DNA of 64,000 nucleotides from Pampus argenteus (lineage: Eukaryota > Chordata > Actinopteri > Scombriformes > Stromateidae): assembly GCA_036937835.1 (NCBI GenBank), contig CM072878.1, forward strand, positions 13,402,001-13,466,000, read 5' to 3'. Below the pieces are notes generated by a model. That model did not search any database, had not been told where the DNA came from, and saw nothing but the letters and a program-made list of their open reading frames with translations. Numbering within the stretch: the first letter of the stretch is position 1; each line of letters opens with the position of its first letter. The translations under genes and the position numbers were made by a program. Of this stretch, positions 50,201-63,414 are shown piece after piece.

Positions 50201-51711
50201 AACCTCCAGGACAACTTCTGCATTCAGCCTTTGATTAAGGAGCACAGTTATGCATGGGTGACTTCCTCCAAGGTGCCTGGAGGTTGTGGGAAAGGACCAG
50301 TGAGTAAGTGTGGCCTCAATCAGGGGCCAGTCGGGCCTCAGTGAATGGACTCCACAGACTATACTGATACTGAATCCAGCTGAGCCAGGGGGGTTTACTG
50401 TAGATCACGTGACCAAGACTATTATAACCTAATGGCATAGATGTACAGTAACTCAGTATGTGTGAGAGAGAGCATTAGCATTACATACTTCTAGCATGTC
50501 CCCTGATATTTAATTGTGCTTATTTGTAAAACAATAAAGGGCAAGAACCACACAGAGACACCCAAACATTAGCTATTAAGTCTCAGGGAGTCAGGTCTCT
50601 GCTCCTATTGTCCACAGCACAGTGAGAGACTTGTGTTTCTGATTGCACAGGGATTTTGAAAAGCTTCAGTGAACTAAATCACTGCAATACAAACGCTTTT
50701 AGGCCCTACCTATGAAATAATATATATGAATGTAATATAATGAACCAAAAGACAGTGGAGGGGGACTTTATAGATCAGTTTTATGCACTTTGGAGCGAAC
50801 ATGAATCACACACTAATCTTATTTTAAGAAGGATTTGTGCCTACAGTAAAGTGAGTGTTGGTCAGAAACAGACTAACACAAGCTTAACAGAGCAGGGACG
50901 GGGAGGCTGATCTGGGGTCAGGGCTGCCCAGCCAAAATCTCAGCACATCTGTGGTGGTGTGAGGACTCAGCCACGGGCATGATTAGCGTGGCGCCTGGAT
51001 TGAAGCCTGTAAGGGTGAGGGATGTCTGCTTTTTGAAGGAGATTAATTAAGGGAGAAGCACCTGCCATCCATCCAACATTATCTGTGTTTGAAGTACAGT
51101 CTTCCAGGAGCACATTAAGTAATAATTATTATAATAAATTCTAGCAGTGTAAATATTACACTCTTCATGTGATTTTCCCTGATATCTGTAACATGATCTG
51201 TTTTATGCCAGTCATGTAATAAAGAATTTGGGTCCCGACCTAACCTGCTCCTGTCATGGATGTCTCCCATGGGAAATCAAAAGGCTTGTAAGTGGTGTTA
51301 ATGCTACAGTTTCCCACGGATACTATAAGCGCTAATGCTTGCAGAGTTGAGCAAAAGAATCATGTTTCTAGTCTGCAGAAATAATGTAGCCCCAGTGTGC
51401 ACTATGGTTAGACTATTTATTTTCAGTGACTACATTTACAGTTTAAAATGTTGTCAGAACAAAATGCCAAAATGCTAAATCTCTATTCTATTCATGAGCT
51501 CCTGACAGTAGAACAAGGCCTCTGCTAATCCATTTAATATGAGAGGATCAGCCCTGTTGAAGCCACCACAAGGGATAAACTGCTTCTCTGTGAGATGGAA
51601 GCTGTTCTTGTTGCTCGGCTGGAGCTGGGCCAATGGCCGGTGCCAGGAATTAATCCCAGTAACACACAGAAAGGACTCCCTCATCTGACCAGGTTGGACA
51701 GTCTGGGAAGA

Positions 51712-51713
<2 letters not shown>

Positions 51714-51747
<34 letters not shown>
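51714..51747. repeat. (TG)n microsatellite
   Basis: About 17 TG units. Confidence 0.95.
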
Positions 51748-51750
<3 letters not shown>

Positions 51751-54104
51751 TGGACTTCACAGTGATGCAGGATTTCCTGACAGGTGGCTTGTTAAATGTA
51801 TGCAACCCCTGCTTGGCCCTGATACCTATTATCCTTTAATACTCAGTCCTCCTGTTGTCAGTTAACCCTGGTTTTAATAGCAATTAATGGATCATGAAAA
51901 TAAATAACAGCTTTCAAAGCTGAAAAAAAAAATGACGACCGATCCCAGAATTTTTAAATTATTGTCAGGTACACATATAAAAAATGTTTTTTTTTCTTTC
52001 TTGCTGTTATCATTCCTCCTTTTCCTACTGGCCTTAAACACTTTATTTGACTGCTGAAGCCTCTTATAAGATTCAGATAAACTTTTGAATACATTTTTTT
52101 TGTTTCCCATCTTACATTGAAAACGCATTACAGTAGGATAGTGGGATATTTTAATGGTCAGTATGAAAAACAGGGATGACTACAGCAAGAAAGGTGTACA
52201 TATGAATACCTGATTTTTGTTTTAAGACAACCCATCCTTTAAGGACAGTACTGAGAAAAGTAGAAACATCACCTCCAACATCTATTGAGTATTTCACGTT
52301 TAGACCAATTAACAGGGTGTCCTCGACAATTAGCCAGCATTTATTATATTGTCTCTCACTGTTTTCACATGGCAATAAAGTAATTGAACTGCCCTACAGT
52401 CACATCTGCTTTTCATTGTCATCGCTCCCTAATTTGTCTGGCCTCTCATGTTACTGAGTATCACTCTGCTCCCTGTGGAACGCACTCTTGGTAAACAATA
52501 AGGCCGTGACTGAACTTTGCCTCTCTGCATTACAAAAGCACAAGCTGAAATCCACATGAGTCTTAAAAATAACAAGTTAAAGGTTGAAATCTTGTAGCCT
52601 ATAAAACTGAAGGAGGAGGGGGGTAATTAATCATTCAAGTTGCTAATAGACTTCTGACTGCAGAGTAAACATGTATTAATCTCCTAAATAGCAACAGATG
52701 TAGGATATTGTAGAGATGAATGACCTTGAAATTCTAGCGCCATCTGTCATTGTTCTCTTTGGGGTATCACAGTATCAGAGGAGTTTGTGATAAAGCTCAG
52801 GGGGGCACAAAGCATCTCGGAAATATTCGGAGCTTTTTTTTTTTGATGGGGGAATGTTTGCTGGTAGTTTCTTTTCAGCCTGTGGCGAGATACCCCGAAG
52901 CCCCTGAGGCCCGGGGTAGTGGGGAGATCACAGAGGTTTGGTCATTTCCAACCAGATCAAGTAACAGGATGCTTTGAAGTGTGACACCCAAGGGAGTCCC
53001 TTTGCCTTTTTTACCTGTGCTCACATGACACCATCACAACTGCAGGAGCTTTTTTGCAGCAACGAATATGATCAAGAAGTTGTACTAGAGAAAAAAAAAA
53101 AGGAAAATAAAAGATTTCTAATTTGTATTCAGTGTTTTCTTGGGTAACTGTTCTTGTGACTCTTGAATTGGGATGAACTGGAGACCAGGCTTATGTGTGG
53201 CGGGTAATATACAGTCAAATTGTCTGTTTAAGAGGGAAGGAACAGAAACTTCATAAATCCCAGTGAGAAAAGAGACAACAAATATGAAACCATGCTAACC
53301 CCCTCCAACCAACCACCAACCCTCCCCCCAGTCATTCATAATTGGGGCTGTCCCACTAAATATATTTCTGTTTGGATCCACAGTTTTTTTTTTAAGCTGT
53401 AAAGACTAGACGAGAGTCCTCCCAATTTAAAATGTTGATTATTTGATGTTCCCAGAACAACAAGGCCCGGCACAAAGAGAGAGTGCTGGGAAGAATTAGG
53501 CTTGACAGGGTGGAAGTAGGGCAGGAGCAGGGGGTGACGAGCAGGTCCGAACAGTTATGTAAATAGCCCGTGTTATGCCTGGTTATGTGGAGGAGAGTAA
53601 AAAGGGAACAATTATGACGGGGGTGCCACTTTAAAATAGGACATCAACAACCAGCCATGAGGTTTCTCAGGCATAGTTGTGTCTTTTAAAGACTTTGTTC
53701 TTCTGCCAACTCATCACACTGGGTGACATGTCCCTCCATTACCATGAACACAGCCACTTTAGTTTATTTACATACAGTACACACCATCCTGTGGCCATAA
53801 ATACTATTTACATTTGCTAAAAACTACAAGTTTTCCTTTTTAAATGTGAAACTATATATTCTTGATTTACATCAGTAGGAACCAATAGGCTAAAAAAACT
53901 TGAAATAATTGGGCATCAATGACACACTTGGTTTTACAGCGCTTAAGTATTACTGTCATGTAACAAACTAAGAGTTGAAGTAGAACTTATTATGAAAAAA
54001 ACAGGCAGAAGAAATGTTTCTCTCCTCGTCCTACATTATGGTGATGTTCGAATGCGATGGTTATCATCAATGAATTTAATGAAATTCAGACTTCTGACTC
54101 TCAC

Positions 54105-54172
54105 ATACACAGAGAAACACTTTTCATACACGTTAGTGCACTTCAAAGTGCTTCACAGATAACTGACAAGTC
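54105..54172. repeat. Short teleost repeat fragment
   Basis: The piece with CTTTTCATACACGTTAGTGC followed by ACTTCAAAGTGCTTCACAG resembles the common fish repeat core CCTTTCATAC...CTCAAAGTGCTTTACA. It is short and degenerate. Confidence 0.45.
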
Positions 54173-57100
54173 AATAATAGGACATAGCAAATGTAGACAT
54201 TAAACAGTAAAAAAAGAGACTAATGCACATGAGAAATAAAATAATATGAAAACGTAATACGATAAGACATGATTGTGGCTGTAACTGTGCAAAGCAAGGG
54301 GGATACTTCAACATAATACTTCAACATAGTATACATTGTTTCCTTGGATTTAACCATTTGTGTTATGTTATAGTCATCTTTGCTAATGTTGTCACCAACA
54401 CAATCAGTACCATGGACAGAGTCTGCAGTTACTTCAAAATATGATATATTATATATATAATTAATAATTATCTCTGGAAGGATGCAAGGTGCTGAATATC
54501 GATCTGAAAACTGTAAAATTGAGAGCACACAACAGACAGTGAAGTATGTCACTGTGCATACAGGCCACAGACAAGCAATACACAAAAAGACTTTGGTGTA
54601 TTAGTTGGGAAAATGGTCAATTATTCAGTTTTTCTACCTCTTAAAATGTACATTATGATATGGGAATAAGTCAAAGTTGTCAGCAGGTTTTTAGGTCTCT
54701 ATTGAGTTTATAGAGCTCTTAGTGAAAATATAAATCTGGAGGGGTCTCTAGTGAATATCTTGTTTCCAGTAACAATAAGCAGAGTGTGAAATAATGAAGA
54801 CTGGTATTTTTATAATACAAAACATTTGACCTTATTTGGCTAGGCTGATTTGTACATCACGAATAAAAGATGTGATTGTGTACAGACTTTCTGCGCATGT
54901 AATCTGACACTTCTGGCAAAAAAAAAAGGCACAATTTATTAGATCTTGGTCATAAAAACACATGTATGCACATAATTTCACAACTATGGGTCAGCTGAGG
55001 CATTTAATTTTAAATGATGAAAAGATCAAATTTTGTTGGTTCACTGAAAAATTATCCAACAAAGATCTTGAGATGTGATACCGCCTGATGAACTGAAGGT
55101 TGAGTCTGGAAGAACCATTTGTTTTCTGTTGTCCTTGTTACTGGCAACTACACAACACGCTGTTTAGTGTTCACTGTGTTTCTTTTCTTTCTTCCACTAT
55201 GGACGTATTTCACATAAATATGTTATTTATAAGACAACATAATGTTGCAACTGGAGCTGGTTTTTTTTGTTACTGAAAGATGTTGGCTGACATTACCAGT
55301 TTGACAAAATCAAGTTACCTTGATGAAATGAAGAACTTAGAGCCAAATAAACACTGTGTCAATATTTTTTTTTACTCAAGACAGAGAATGAGGAACATCT
55401 GTTCAAACTTTTTCATTAGTATGAATATGCTTATGCATTATGGAAATGTTGTTTTTTTTTCTTTATCAAAGGAGCGGCATGTCTTGTGCCCTTCTTTGGC
55501 TGCATTTTGTGTTCGCCTGGAGAAAGTCCATCTAGACTTATGGGAACTCAGTCTGCAGATCAATAAAAAAAACGGGCCGTATTTATTTGTTTCTGGAGCC
55601 GTGGTCCCTGGAGATATTCCTCTAATGTTGCAGGAGGAGGGGAAACTGAATCTGAGCTCCGAGGGGACGCCTTGATCCCCCGACTCTCACTTCTGGTGTG
55701 ACCTGTAATTCCATCAGAGCCAATGTGTCCACACTGGGAAAATAAACAGAACCGAAGACTGATCCCACTGCCCGACTGTCATCGCTGATCCTCAAAGCAT
55801 AGTTTTGCACTTTTGTGAATCCTGTTCACATAGAGGAAGATGAACACAACTGACTTTGAATAGAATGTAAAAAAAAAACCCTGGCATTTAGTTGATGCAT
55901 ATTTGAATCAGCCGCTAATAAACAAACGTTTCAAAAAGGAGAAACATTCAGAGAAACATCTCGAGTTCAAAAGAAAGATGTGGTTTTGTGCTAATGCCTT
56001 CCATGCTGTTTTTTTTTTAAACAAGACGGATCTATATACATTATACAGAGTATCAAGTTATAGCTAACATGTTACACATGTGTTTTCCCAGTTTCTCTGG
56101 TGTGTATCAGTGAATACAATGGCATCTTTTTGGACAGCAGTGGGATGATCACAGAGATAATGCTTGTCCTCGTGTAATATGTCTATTCCTCACCTGCTGT
56201 TTGAACATCATACAGCATGTAATCATCTTTGTGAATGCAGGAACTAATAAAGAGCAGCCCTTTAATTTTACCGTCCAACTGAGGCTGCTCAGATCCCCCC
56301 AACATGCTGATACAATCAGGGGGAAAAATCAAGTACTTGTGGGCTTGTGAGCACTATATGGTGAGGAAGTGGGCTCACAGGAATTCAGCAGTGATGTTGT
56401 CTAGTGGGGGGTCAAAGATGAGGTGAGGTTGGTCGGTGGAGGGAACACAAAGCTGAGAAACACTGTTGGTGCAGTTTACGTTTCACATTGACACTTTAAC
56501 AACTGACTTCACAAATCCAAAAGACCAAAAAAAAAAAGAGTTTCCGAGGTGGGACGAATGCCCTGCAAGCCCGGCAGAAAGAAGGAGGCTGATGGAAGAA
56601 GAATGAAGGCCACAGAGACAACCCCCTCTGCCTGGTTACTTATACTTGCTTTTCAGACGCTTTTCTACGCGCTATTAAAATGGCAACAAAAGACCTTGTC
56701 AGTAACAACAAAGCAGAGATGTAACTTATGTGCCGTGTGTCCCAGAATTAAATAGAATAAAACACCTGCAGTGGAAAGAGAGTTTTTTCTCTTTGCAAAT
56801 GCTTTGGAAAGAAACCTTTTTTACTTTGGCTACAACTGCAAAGAAAGACAGAGGAGTTAACAAGATAAGCTGGAAGATTTATTAAAGACATGCAGGGTGT
56901 AATACATCTTAAAAGATATTGTTAATTATCTCAGGATAACAGATCAATCACTGAGATCATTTTGGCACTAATGTTGCACCACAGGCTCCTCCAGCTGTGT
57001 GTAAATGGAACTTTTGTGTTTTTGGTCAGTGTCCCAGCGCCAGACGGCACTCACGGTTGTGAGAGCCAGAATTTGAATAACAAGTGTTTTAGGAATGACC

Positions 57101-57338
57101 AACTGTTTAGAGTCCTCACAAGGTCAGCGAGGAACAATAGAGTCCGTTTCTCTGGTGAAAAAAAAGCCCCCAGCTCACACTCGGCTGTGTTTAAATAGCT
57201 TCACCTCGAAAGGCAAAAAAAAATCAGAGAGTTGAGCTTTTATCAAATGAGAAAAAACACAAATTGACACACACACCTCTCCTTGTGAACATTGAACACC
57301 TGCACTTTTGTTATCTTTGGGTCAATCTTTGACTCAGT

Positions 57339-57339
<1 letters not shown>

Positions 57340-57392
<53 letters not shown>
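57340..57392. repeat. (AC)n microsatellite in lfng promoter
   Basis: About 26 AC units ending about 90 bp upstream of the lfng TATA box. Confidence 0.95.
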
Positions 57393-57394
<2 letters not shown>

Positions 57395-57402
57395 AGCTAT
57401 AA

Positions 57403-57486
57403 CCACGCCTCATTGCAGCGTCACTGGCTGATATGTTGCATTCAGGGACCTCCCATGAGGCGTGGCCAGCATGGAAGCTTATAAAT
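57403..57486 (+). promoter_or_regulatory. lfng: lfng core promoter: inverted repeat plus TATA box
   Basis: TTATAAAT at 57479-57486 lies about 170 bp upstream of the lfng ATG and is a good TATA box, predicting a start near 57510. An exact 11-bp inverted repeat, CCACGCCTCAT (57403-57413) and ATGAGGCGTGG (57455-57465), lies just upstream. GGCGTGG is a KLF/Sp-type CACC-box word. A polypyrimidine-TAG at 57636-57649, just before the ATG, looks like a splice acceptor, so a 5' UTR intron is possible. Confidence 0.55.
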
Positions 57487-57656
57487 GCCCCCTCATAACA
57501 TTACAATTATTTGCTGTCTAGCTATGCACCCTCACGGACCCTTCATTTATCATTTTTTATTCTTTTAAAGAAAAAAGAAAAATACCATATGGACTTTGCA
57601 TTGGGAATCCGTTGCTCCGCTTCATAGTTTTTAGTCTTTTTTTTGTAGGTTCAATC

Positions 57657-60600
57657 ATGTTGAAAAATAATGGAAAGAAGACCGCTATCTCTGTAGCCAG
57701 CACAGCCTGTCTCTGCCTGCTGCTGCTCCTGGTTGCTGTGCAGCATCACCGGGTTCAGGTGGAGGAGGAGACGGACGGAGAGGACTCCGGGACGCGCTCT
57801 CTTCTCCAAGAGGCCGCACAAGAAGAAGAGGAGGCGGGCGACCCACAGCCCGGGAGCGGACAGGTTAAGAAAGGATTCTCGGCATACTTCACCAAGCTGA
57901 CCCGAGGACGGAGGGAGGTGGAGAAGCCCGCACGCTCCTCTGGGTCCGCCGCAGACCCTGCTCCAGCCGAGGACATCACCGCTGATGACATCTTCATCGC
58001 TGTGAAGACCACCAAGAAGTTCCACCAATCCAGGCTAAATCTGCTTCTGGACACCTGGATCTCAAGAAACATGCAGCAGGTAAAAGGGACAGTGCAACAT
58101 TGAATTGTTATTGACTTGCATCATCATACTGTACATGAAAGCTTTAAATGTTTTTTGGGGGGGAAATGATCTGTTTTGTTTCTGGGTTGGTGTCATTGAG
58201 CTCATTGAGCTGCTGTGCTGTACAACAATAAGCCAGTGTACACATGCAGGTGAAGCCTGTGTGATTTGCTGCTTACACTTCTGCATTGTTCCCCCTTTTG
58301 TCACCAGATGACACACTGACATTTTCCACACAACCTCTGTGTTCACCATGCTGAATTTCCTCAGCTCTGTCACTTTTTTTATTTTCCTCTGAGTGATGTC
58401 CCTGAGAATGGAGGGAGCAGTTTCGGGACTCCCTCTTCTCCCTCTTGCAGCCCCCCCTCTCTCTCCCCACTTTCTATTATCCCTCCTCTTTTGGGTGTCC
58501 CTGTGAATGCCCTAGTGCAATGGATGCTTCACAGCACCGACTCCAGCGCTGTCCCCCATCCAGCACTAACAAAGCGTCTTTCTGAAGGGGGAAGAAAAGC
58601 TTTCCCAGCCCCTTGTCTCCCCTCTCTCCATGGGAACGTGGGAGCTGAGTCTGGGTCAAGCATACGGAGGGATGGGAAAAACGGGGGCTTCGTTGAGGGG
58701 ATGTCTGGGACAAAGGGGTGCATCTATAGGAAAAGTTTGTGCCCGGGGAAGTAGCACGCTGAGAATAAAAATGTGGCCCTGAGAACCAAGCTTCTTTAGA
58801 GGGTGCACAAAGACTCTTATGGCTGTAGCGTGGAGAAAACTGTGGCTAGTCAAAGTGATTTGATTCTGTATCCAGAGGTGTCACATGTGCTTTTTCCAAA
58901 AGTCTATTTAATTTGCCTCGGGGCAATTTGGGGAGAAGTTTCTTCTCTTTGTGTGGTGATAGGGTTGAGTAATAATTGTAATGATAATAGGCTGTTCATA
59001 GATCAAACAGAATTAAGATTACCTGCATAGCTGTCCAAACCAGGGAGTCTTCAGCATCAGTGTATATGTGAATCGGTGGTGCTAATTGGTTGTAATTACT
59101 GTACTGGATGATGTTAGTTAACCCATCCAACAGCAGCAGGGCTTATAGGCAGGCAGCTGGTGGGTGGCTTGCCCTGGACAAAAAAAAGGACAGACTGAGC
59201 CCACAATGCAAGAGGGAGTTCCTGGAGGAAGGGTGCCAGGTGGTCAGGAGAGGCAGAACAAAGGACGGCCTTAATGCCAGCCATATGATGCTCCGAGTTC
59301 CCACCGTGTACATATGGCCATCCTTCACGTTCAGGTTTGATTCTCACGCTCAGCTGATGAAACATCTGTGGTGTTTGGATCACTTTTTTTTTTTTTATAG
59401 CTGTAGACACAAAGGGACAAAAGTATTACATCTGCAAAAGCTGCTGTTAAAGATGTCTTTAAGTTTTCGTGCAGATGGAGTTTCTATCTGCTGCCGTTTA
59501 TGAGAACAGGGAGATTATCCCTCTGATGAGTTTTGCTGACACAACAATGCCTGTAGCCTTCTTAATCTTTGGGATCCAAGCAGTTAGCATATGTTTATGT
59601 AAATGATTACCTGTTGTGGGTACTAAACTCCAAACCTAATTTATCTGTTAATTGGTGCTTTTCTACAGCACATCTTCCTGTTTTCCCATCCATCACCCTG
59701 GAAGAATATAATGCCTTACTGACAGAGGTCTTAAAACAAAAGAATAACATGGATCGCAGTACTTCCTGCTCCAGACTCTAGATCAGCAGCATCAAGACGG
59801 CTTGATCTTATATAAAGTTGGAGAAGCTAGATGCCATTCCTCCTCCCTATCCTAGACGGATTTATAAATCTGGCACGTAGCTGCGCTTATCAGAGCCTAA
59901 ATTCATTTTTCAAGTGTCCGGACAGCTGGCACTAACATCCTCATGGTGGTGTGCCATGCATTCCTCTCTTAAGAGTAGGATAATGAGCCAGCACTCCAAC
60001 AATAAGCGCTTTTAGCATTTCTGGAAAGAAGGAAAAAAAAAACACATGGCGCTGGAGTTTAGTTAATAAAATGTGTTCACTATGAGGTAGTAAAGTACAA
60101 GTGTTCAGAAAAGTTAAAAATGTGTGCCAGTTTTTTTAAAATAATTTTAAAGGGACTACTTTTAGTACGTTTTGTCCGGCTGCAGTGATTCAAGCTCTCT
60201 GGTGAGCTGCTTTACAAATCATTTGTCCTGATGAAAAGTGTTGAAATCCTTTTGAAGGTTTGGATAAGGGGTGGAGGTGGTTGATGGAAGGAGGAGAGCT
60301 TGGTGCCCTTCCTTCCTGTGGAGCTGGAGACAGCCAGCCAGGCACCACGTTCAGCTTAGACAGGGCTGTGCCAGGCTTTCCTGTGGTCAGGAGTGCAACC
60401 CCCCCCCCAACGTCCTCTCTTTGCTCTCATCTCCATCCTCACCCTGTGCCCCCTCGCCTTTTTAAAGTTTTTTTTTTTTTTTAGTATCCCATCAAAGTAG
60501 CTGCGCTTTTAAGTTTCAGTTAAGAAACAAAGACAGAAAAAAAAAAAAAAAAAAAAAAGCCCTTCCCCGGGAGCCTTCTCTTTAGTTAACTCCCGCAGCT

Positions 60601-63414
60601 GTATGCAAATGCTGGCAAACATATTTACAATTTACCCAGTGGAGACTTTACCCAGCATGAAAACTCACAGCATTGTTCTATTCAAGAGGCTCTAGCCGTG
60701 TATGTGGCTCAGAGGGAGCTGGGGGGGGGAAGCAGGATAGGGGGTGAAGTGGGGGGTGAATGGCCACACACGGTTTTCGATTTACTAATCAGCAGTGAGA
60801 TTCCACCCCTTTTCCTCCCTCCCTCCCTCCCTCCCTCCCTTTATGTCAGTGCTCTGGCAGCCCTGGCAGCTGCCTCAGTGATTAGGCCGTCTATTCAACA
60901 GAATTTAAAGCAAACAGCACCAGCCTCTGATCCCTTCACCAGTGAAACCACCACCCTTCCTTAAACAAATACAGGCTCACGGCTTTAGCATCGTGCGGCA
61001 TCTGCTCACAGTTTAGACTCGAGTGGTCTTATTTACTTTGTACAGAAAAAAAGAAATCTGGAGTAGAAAGATGTGTGAGTAATGTCAGCAAACTGTTGCA
61101 GATCCAGATCGACGGGGGTTTGTGTGACTGTGGGTTATAGCTGACAAAAAAAAAGTGCTCTGTCAGGGAGGGTTATGGCACCACGACCTGGCGTGTAGAG
61201 ACACGTGGCGTAGATAAGGTAGCGTGATGTTCGGCAGGTGCTCGCCTCACCTCAAGTGAAGTGTAAACAGACCGCTGGCGGTTACAAAGACCTGAGGCCA
61301 GCACCTTTTTCACAAGCACTATTCACCACCTTGCACCTGCTCAGGGTGAGCTATCATAAAGAGGAGTCTAATCTCTCCCTGCTCTTTAAAGTGTTCCTGT
61401 AAGTTTCCCTTTGTTGTGAACCGTCTTTATGACTAACTGCTACATTTAACAAGAGCCTGCAGTCTCACTTTGATTCTTTTAACAGCCACACAGCAGCAAT
61501 AGAGGTGACGGAGAGGATTGTGTCGGCGGTTTATCATATATGCTCTGACTGTATGCTACTGTTTTAGTTTCATTCAACATGTTGAAGCTCCGCAGCAGGT
61601 CCAGCACGGTGGATGGGGCTCAGCCGGGGGATGGGATGCATGAATGGGGTGTGTGTGTGTGTGTGTGTGTAGGGAGGGGGGGGTGAGGCGGACAGTCTGC
61701 CTCCTCCTTTGTTCTATGTCTGGGATGCTTCGGGGCGGCTGCATAGTTGCCATGGAGAGAGTGAAACGCAGGACAAAAGGCCTTTATTAGAGCAGAGGGT
61801 TGTTTAACTCAGTGTGTTTTCCACTGCATAAAAGACATGTTGATTGATGCTAATCACACACGGCTTCATATGACGACGGAGGACTTTGGACACACTGCTG
61901 AATTGAGGTCGATTGTATGACTGCCTCACGAGATCAGCCAAAGTGCTTTTGATTTGTGTTTTTTTTTTTTTTAAAGAGCGCGTCCACTCATCTTGTTATT
62001 TCCCTTGTTTGCTTACAGATCTACGTCTTCACAGATGGAGAAGACGAGGAGCTAAAAAAGAAAATTGGTAAGTCAGAGATGCACATTGTATTAGAAAGAG
62101 GTTGAATTTATGGAAACTAAATTGCACCTGAAAGGTCATAAATATTCTTTTTTTTTTTGTCTCTGTGAAAGATGATATGAAAACACAGCCTTCATTGAGC
62201 TGCTTATCTTATCTTATCGTAACTTCCTTTCTTATTGATGCCGCAGGGAGTCACGCCATCAACACCAACTGCTCCGCAGCTCATAGCCGACAAGCTTTGT
62301 CTTGCAAGATGGCGGTGGAATATGACAAGTTCATAGAGTCTGGGAAAAAGTAAGTACATATTTACCTCAGATGCTGATGATTATTGTGATTTAGTCTGAA
62401 TGTGTCTCAGGATCTAATTATGCTTCCGTTTCTGGTTCTTAGGTGGTTCTGTCACGTAGACGACGACAACTACGTGAATGTTCGGACTCTGGTGAAGCAG
62501 CTGTCCCAGTACCCCCACACCCAGGACATGTACATCGGCAAACCCAGCCTGGATCGGCCCATAGAGGCCACAGAGAGGCTGGGAGATAATAAGATGGTGC
62601 GTAGAGCAATCCTGTTTTTGTGCACATAATAATTTTTTTCAAGATCATACTTTCAGGTTATTTTACAGATTACACTGTATATTAACAAACTTTTTAACCG
62701 TCTTCTTCTTGTAGAAACCGGTCAACTTCTGGTTTGCTACCGGAGGTGCTGGCTTCTGTGTGAGCCGTGGTCTGGCGCTGAAGATGAGCCCGTGGGCCAG
62801 GTAAGATTTTTTTCCCCCGTTTCTGCTTCCACAGCCAGGTGTGTCACATCAACGCTGACCAGTTGTCTGTCCATTTTTCTGTCTTTTCAGTGGCGGCCAC
62901 TTTATGAACACGGCAGAAAAGATCCGCCTGCCCGACGACTGCACCATCGGCTACATCATCGAGTCGGTTCTCGGGGTTCCTCTGACCCGCAGCAACCTGT
63001 TTCACTCCCACCTGGAGAACCTGCAACAAGTGTCAAGATCTGAGATTCATAAGCAGGTGAGAGGCCGATCAGCTCATCCTATTGTTATGATCACCTTCTG
63101 AGGAAGTCGTGAAGCAGTTTTTACTTTTACATATCGTTCATGTGTTCATTATTTTGTCTTTCAGATCACTCTCAGTTATGGAATGTTTGAAAACAAAAGC
63201 AATATCATCAATTTGAAAGGGGCTTTTTCTGTGGAGGATGATCCATCAAGGTAAGAGATTGTTCTGAATTTCATGACATGACATATTTAATCTCAATTTC
63301 ACAAATCTAAGTCTGGATTATTTTTTTTTTTGTTCTCTTTCTTTCAGGTTTAAGTCTGTGCACTGTCTCCTCTACCCAGACACCCCATGGTGTCCCCCCC
63401 AGGTTGCCTTTTAG
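57657..63414 (+). CDS. lfng: Lunatic fringe (O-fucosylpeptide 3-beta-N-acetylglucosaminyltransferase), complete, 377 aa
   Basis: Eight coding exons join in frame: 57657-58079, 62019-62067, 62247-62349, 62443-62596, 62715-62800, 62891-63056, 63165-63250 and 63348-63414. Fringe enzymes add GlcNAc to O-fucose on Notch EGF repeats in the Golgi and change Delta/Serrate responsiveness. A signal anchor lies at about residues 9-28, then an acidic stem. A furin-type RGRR at 83-86 matches the processing site known in lunatic fringe. DIFIAVKTTKKFH opens the catalytic domain. HVDDDNYVN (D198-D200) is the metal-binding DxD motif. FWFATGGAGFC, NTAEKIRLPDDCTIGYI and a C-terminal YPDTPWCPP follow. N165-C-S is a glycosylation site shared by the family. 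I prefer LFNG to RFNG or MFNG because of the SAYFTKLTRGRR stem, CKMAVEYD and KPSLDRPIEA. Length is close to human (379). ATG 57657 is used because the upstream frame has no ATG. Confidence 0.95.
60813..60840. repeat. (CCCT)n microsatellite
   Basis: About seven CCCT units in lfng intron 1. Confidence 0.9.
61649..61670. repeat. (GT)n microsatellite
   Basis: About 11 GT units in lfng intron 1, followed by a G-rich run. Confidence 0.9.

Larger units (their letters stand above)
36299..57400. other. 21-kb gene desert upstream of lfng
   Basis: I read both strands and found no exon series, no recognisable protein family and no structured RNA gene. Open frames here reach about 130 codons but lack domain signatures or consistent splice borders. 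The interval holds microsatellites, homopolymers, two fish-type repeat fragments and a pair of CTCF-like motifs at its left edge. Several GC-richer unique patches (for example about 41.2-41.6, 47.3-47.6 and 50.9-51.1 kb) could be conserved regulatory elements for lfng, but this cannot be judged without alignment. Confidence 0.6.
58080..62018 (+). other. lfng: lfng intron 1 (3.9 kb)
   Basis: This intron splits the stem/early catalytic exon from the rest. It contains simple repeats (60537-60558 poly-A, 60813-60840, 61649-61670) and a palindromic E-box CACGTG at 61202-61207. Open frames inside lack any domain. Given its position, lfng enhancers could lie here, but the sequence alone does not show it. 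Confidence 0.6.

Noticed and set aside
41269..52916. Near-identical 17-mers CCCCTGAGGCCCGRGG-type at 41269-41285 and 52900-52916 (TFAP2-like)
   Set aside because: One mismatch in 17 is expected several times by chance when all pairs in 64 kb are compared. Kept only as a note.
54220..54585. 121-codon minus-strand ORF
   Set aside because: AT-rich chance frame without family resemblance; it overlaps the end of a dispersed repeat fragment.
57612..57656. In-frame 15-codon N-terminal extension of lfng
   Set aside because: The frame is open, but the first codon is TTG, not ATG, and a splice-acceptor-like tract lies within it. The family N-terminus starts at 57657.
61202..61207. CACGTG in lfng intron 1 as a Her/Hes site
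   Set aside because: CACGTG occurs several times in the window (for example about 4518, 7651, 49931 and 50406), near the expected number for a 6-mer, so one copy is not evidence.
57657..63414. Identification as radical or manic fringe
   Set aside because: The RGRR-containing stem, CKMAVEYDKF and KPSLDRPIEA fit lunatic fringe better. Radical fringe as I recall it lacks the stem motif and has CKMSVEYD and RPSLDHPIEA.
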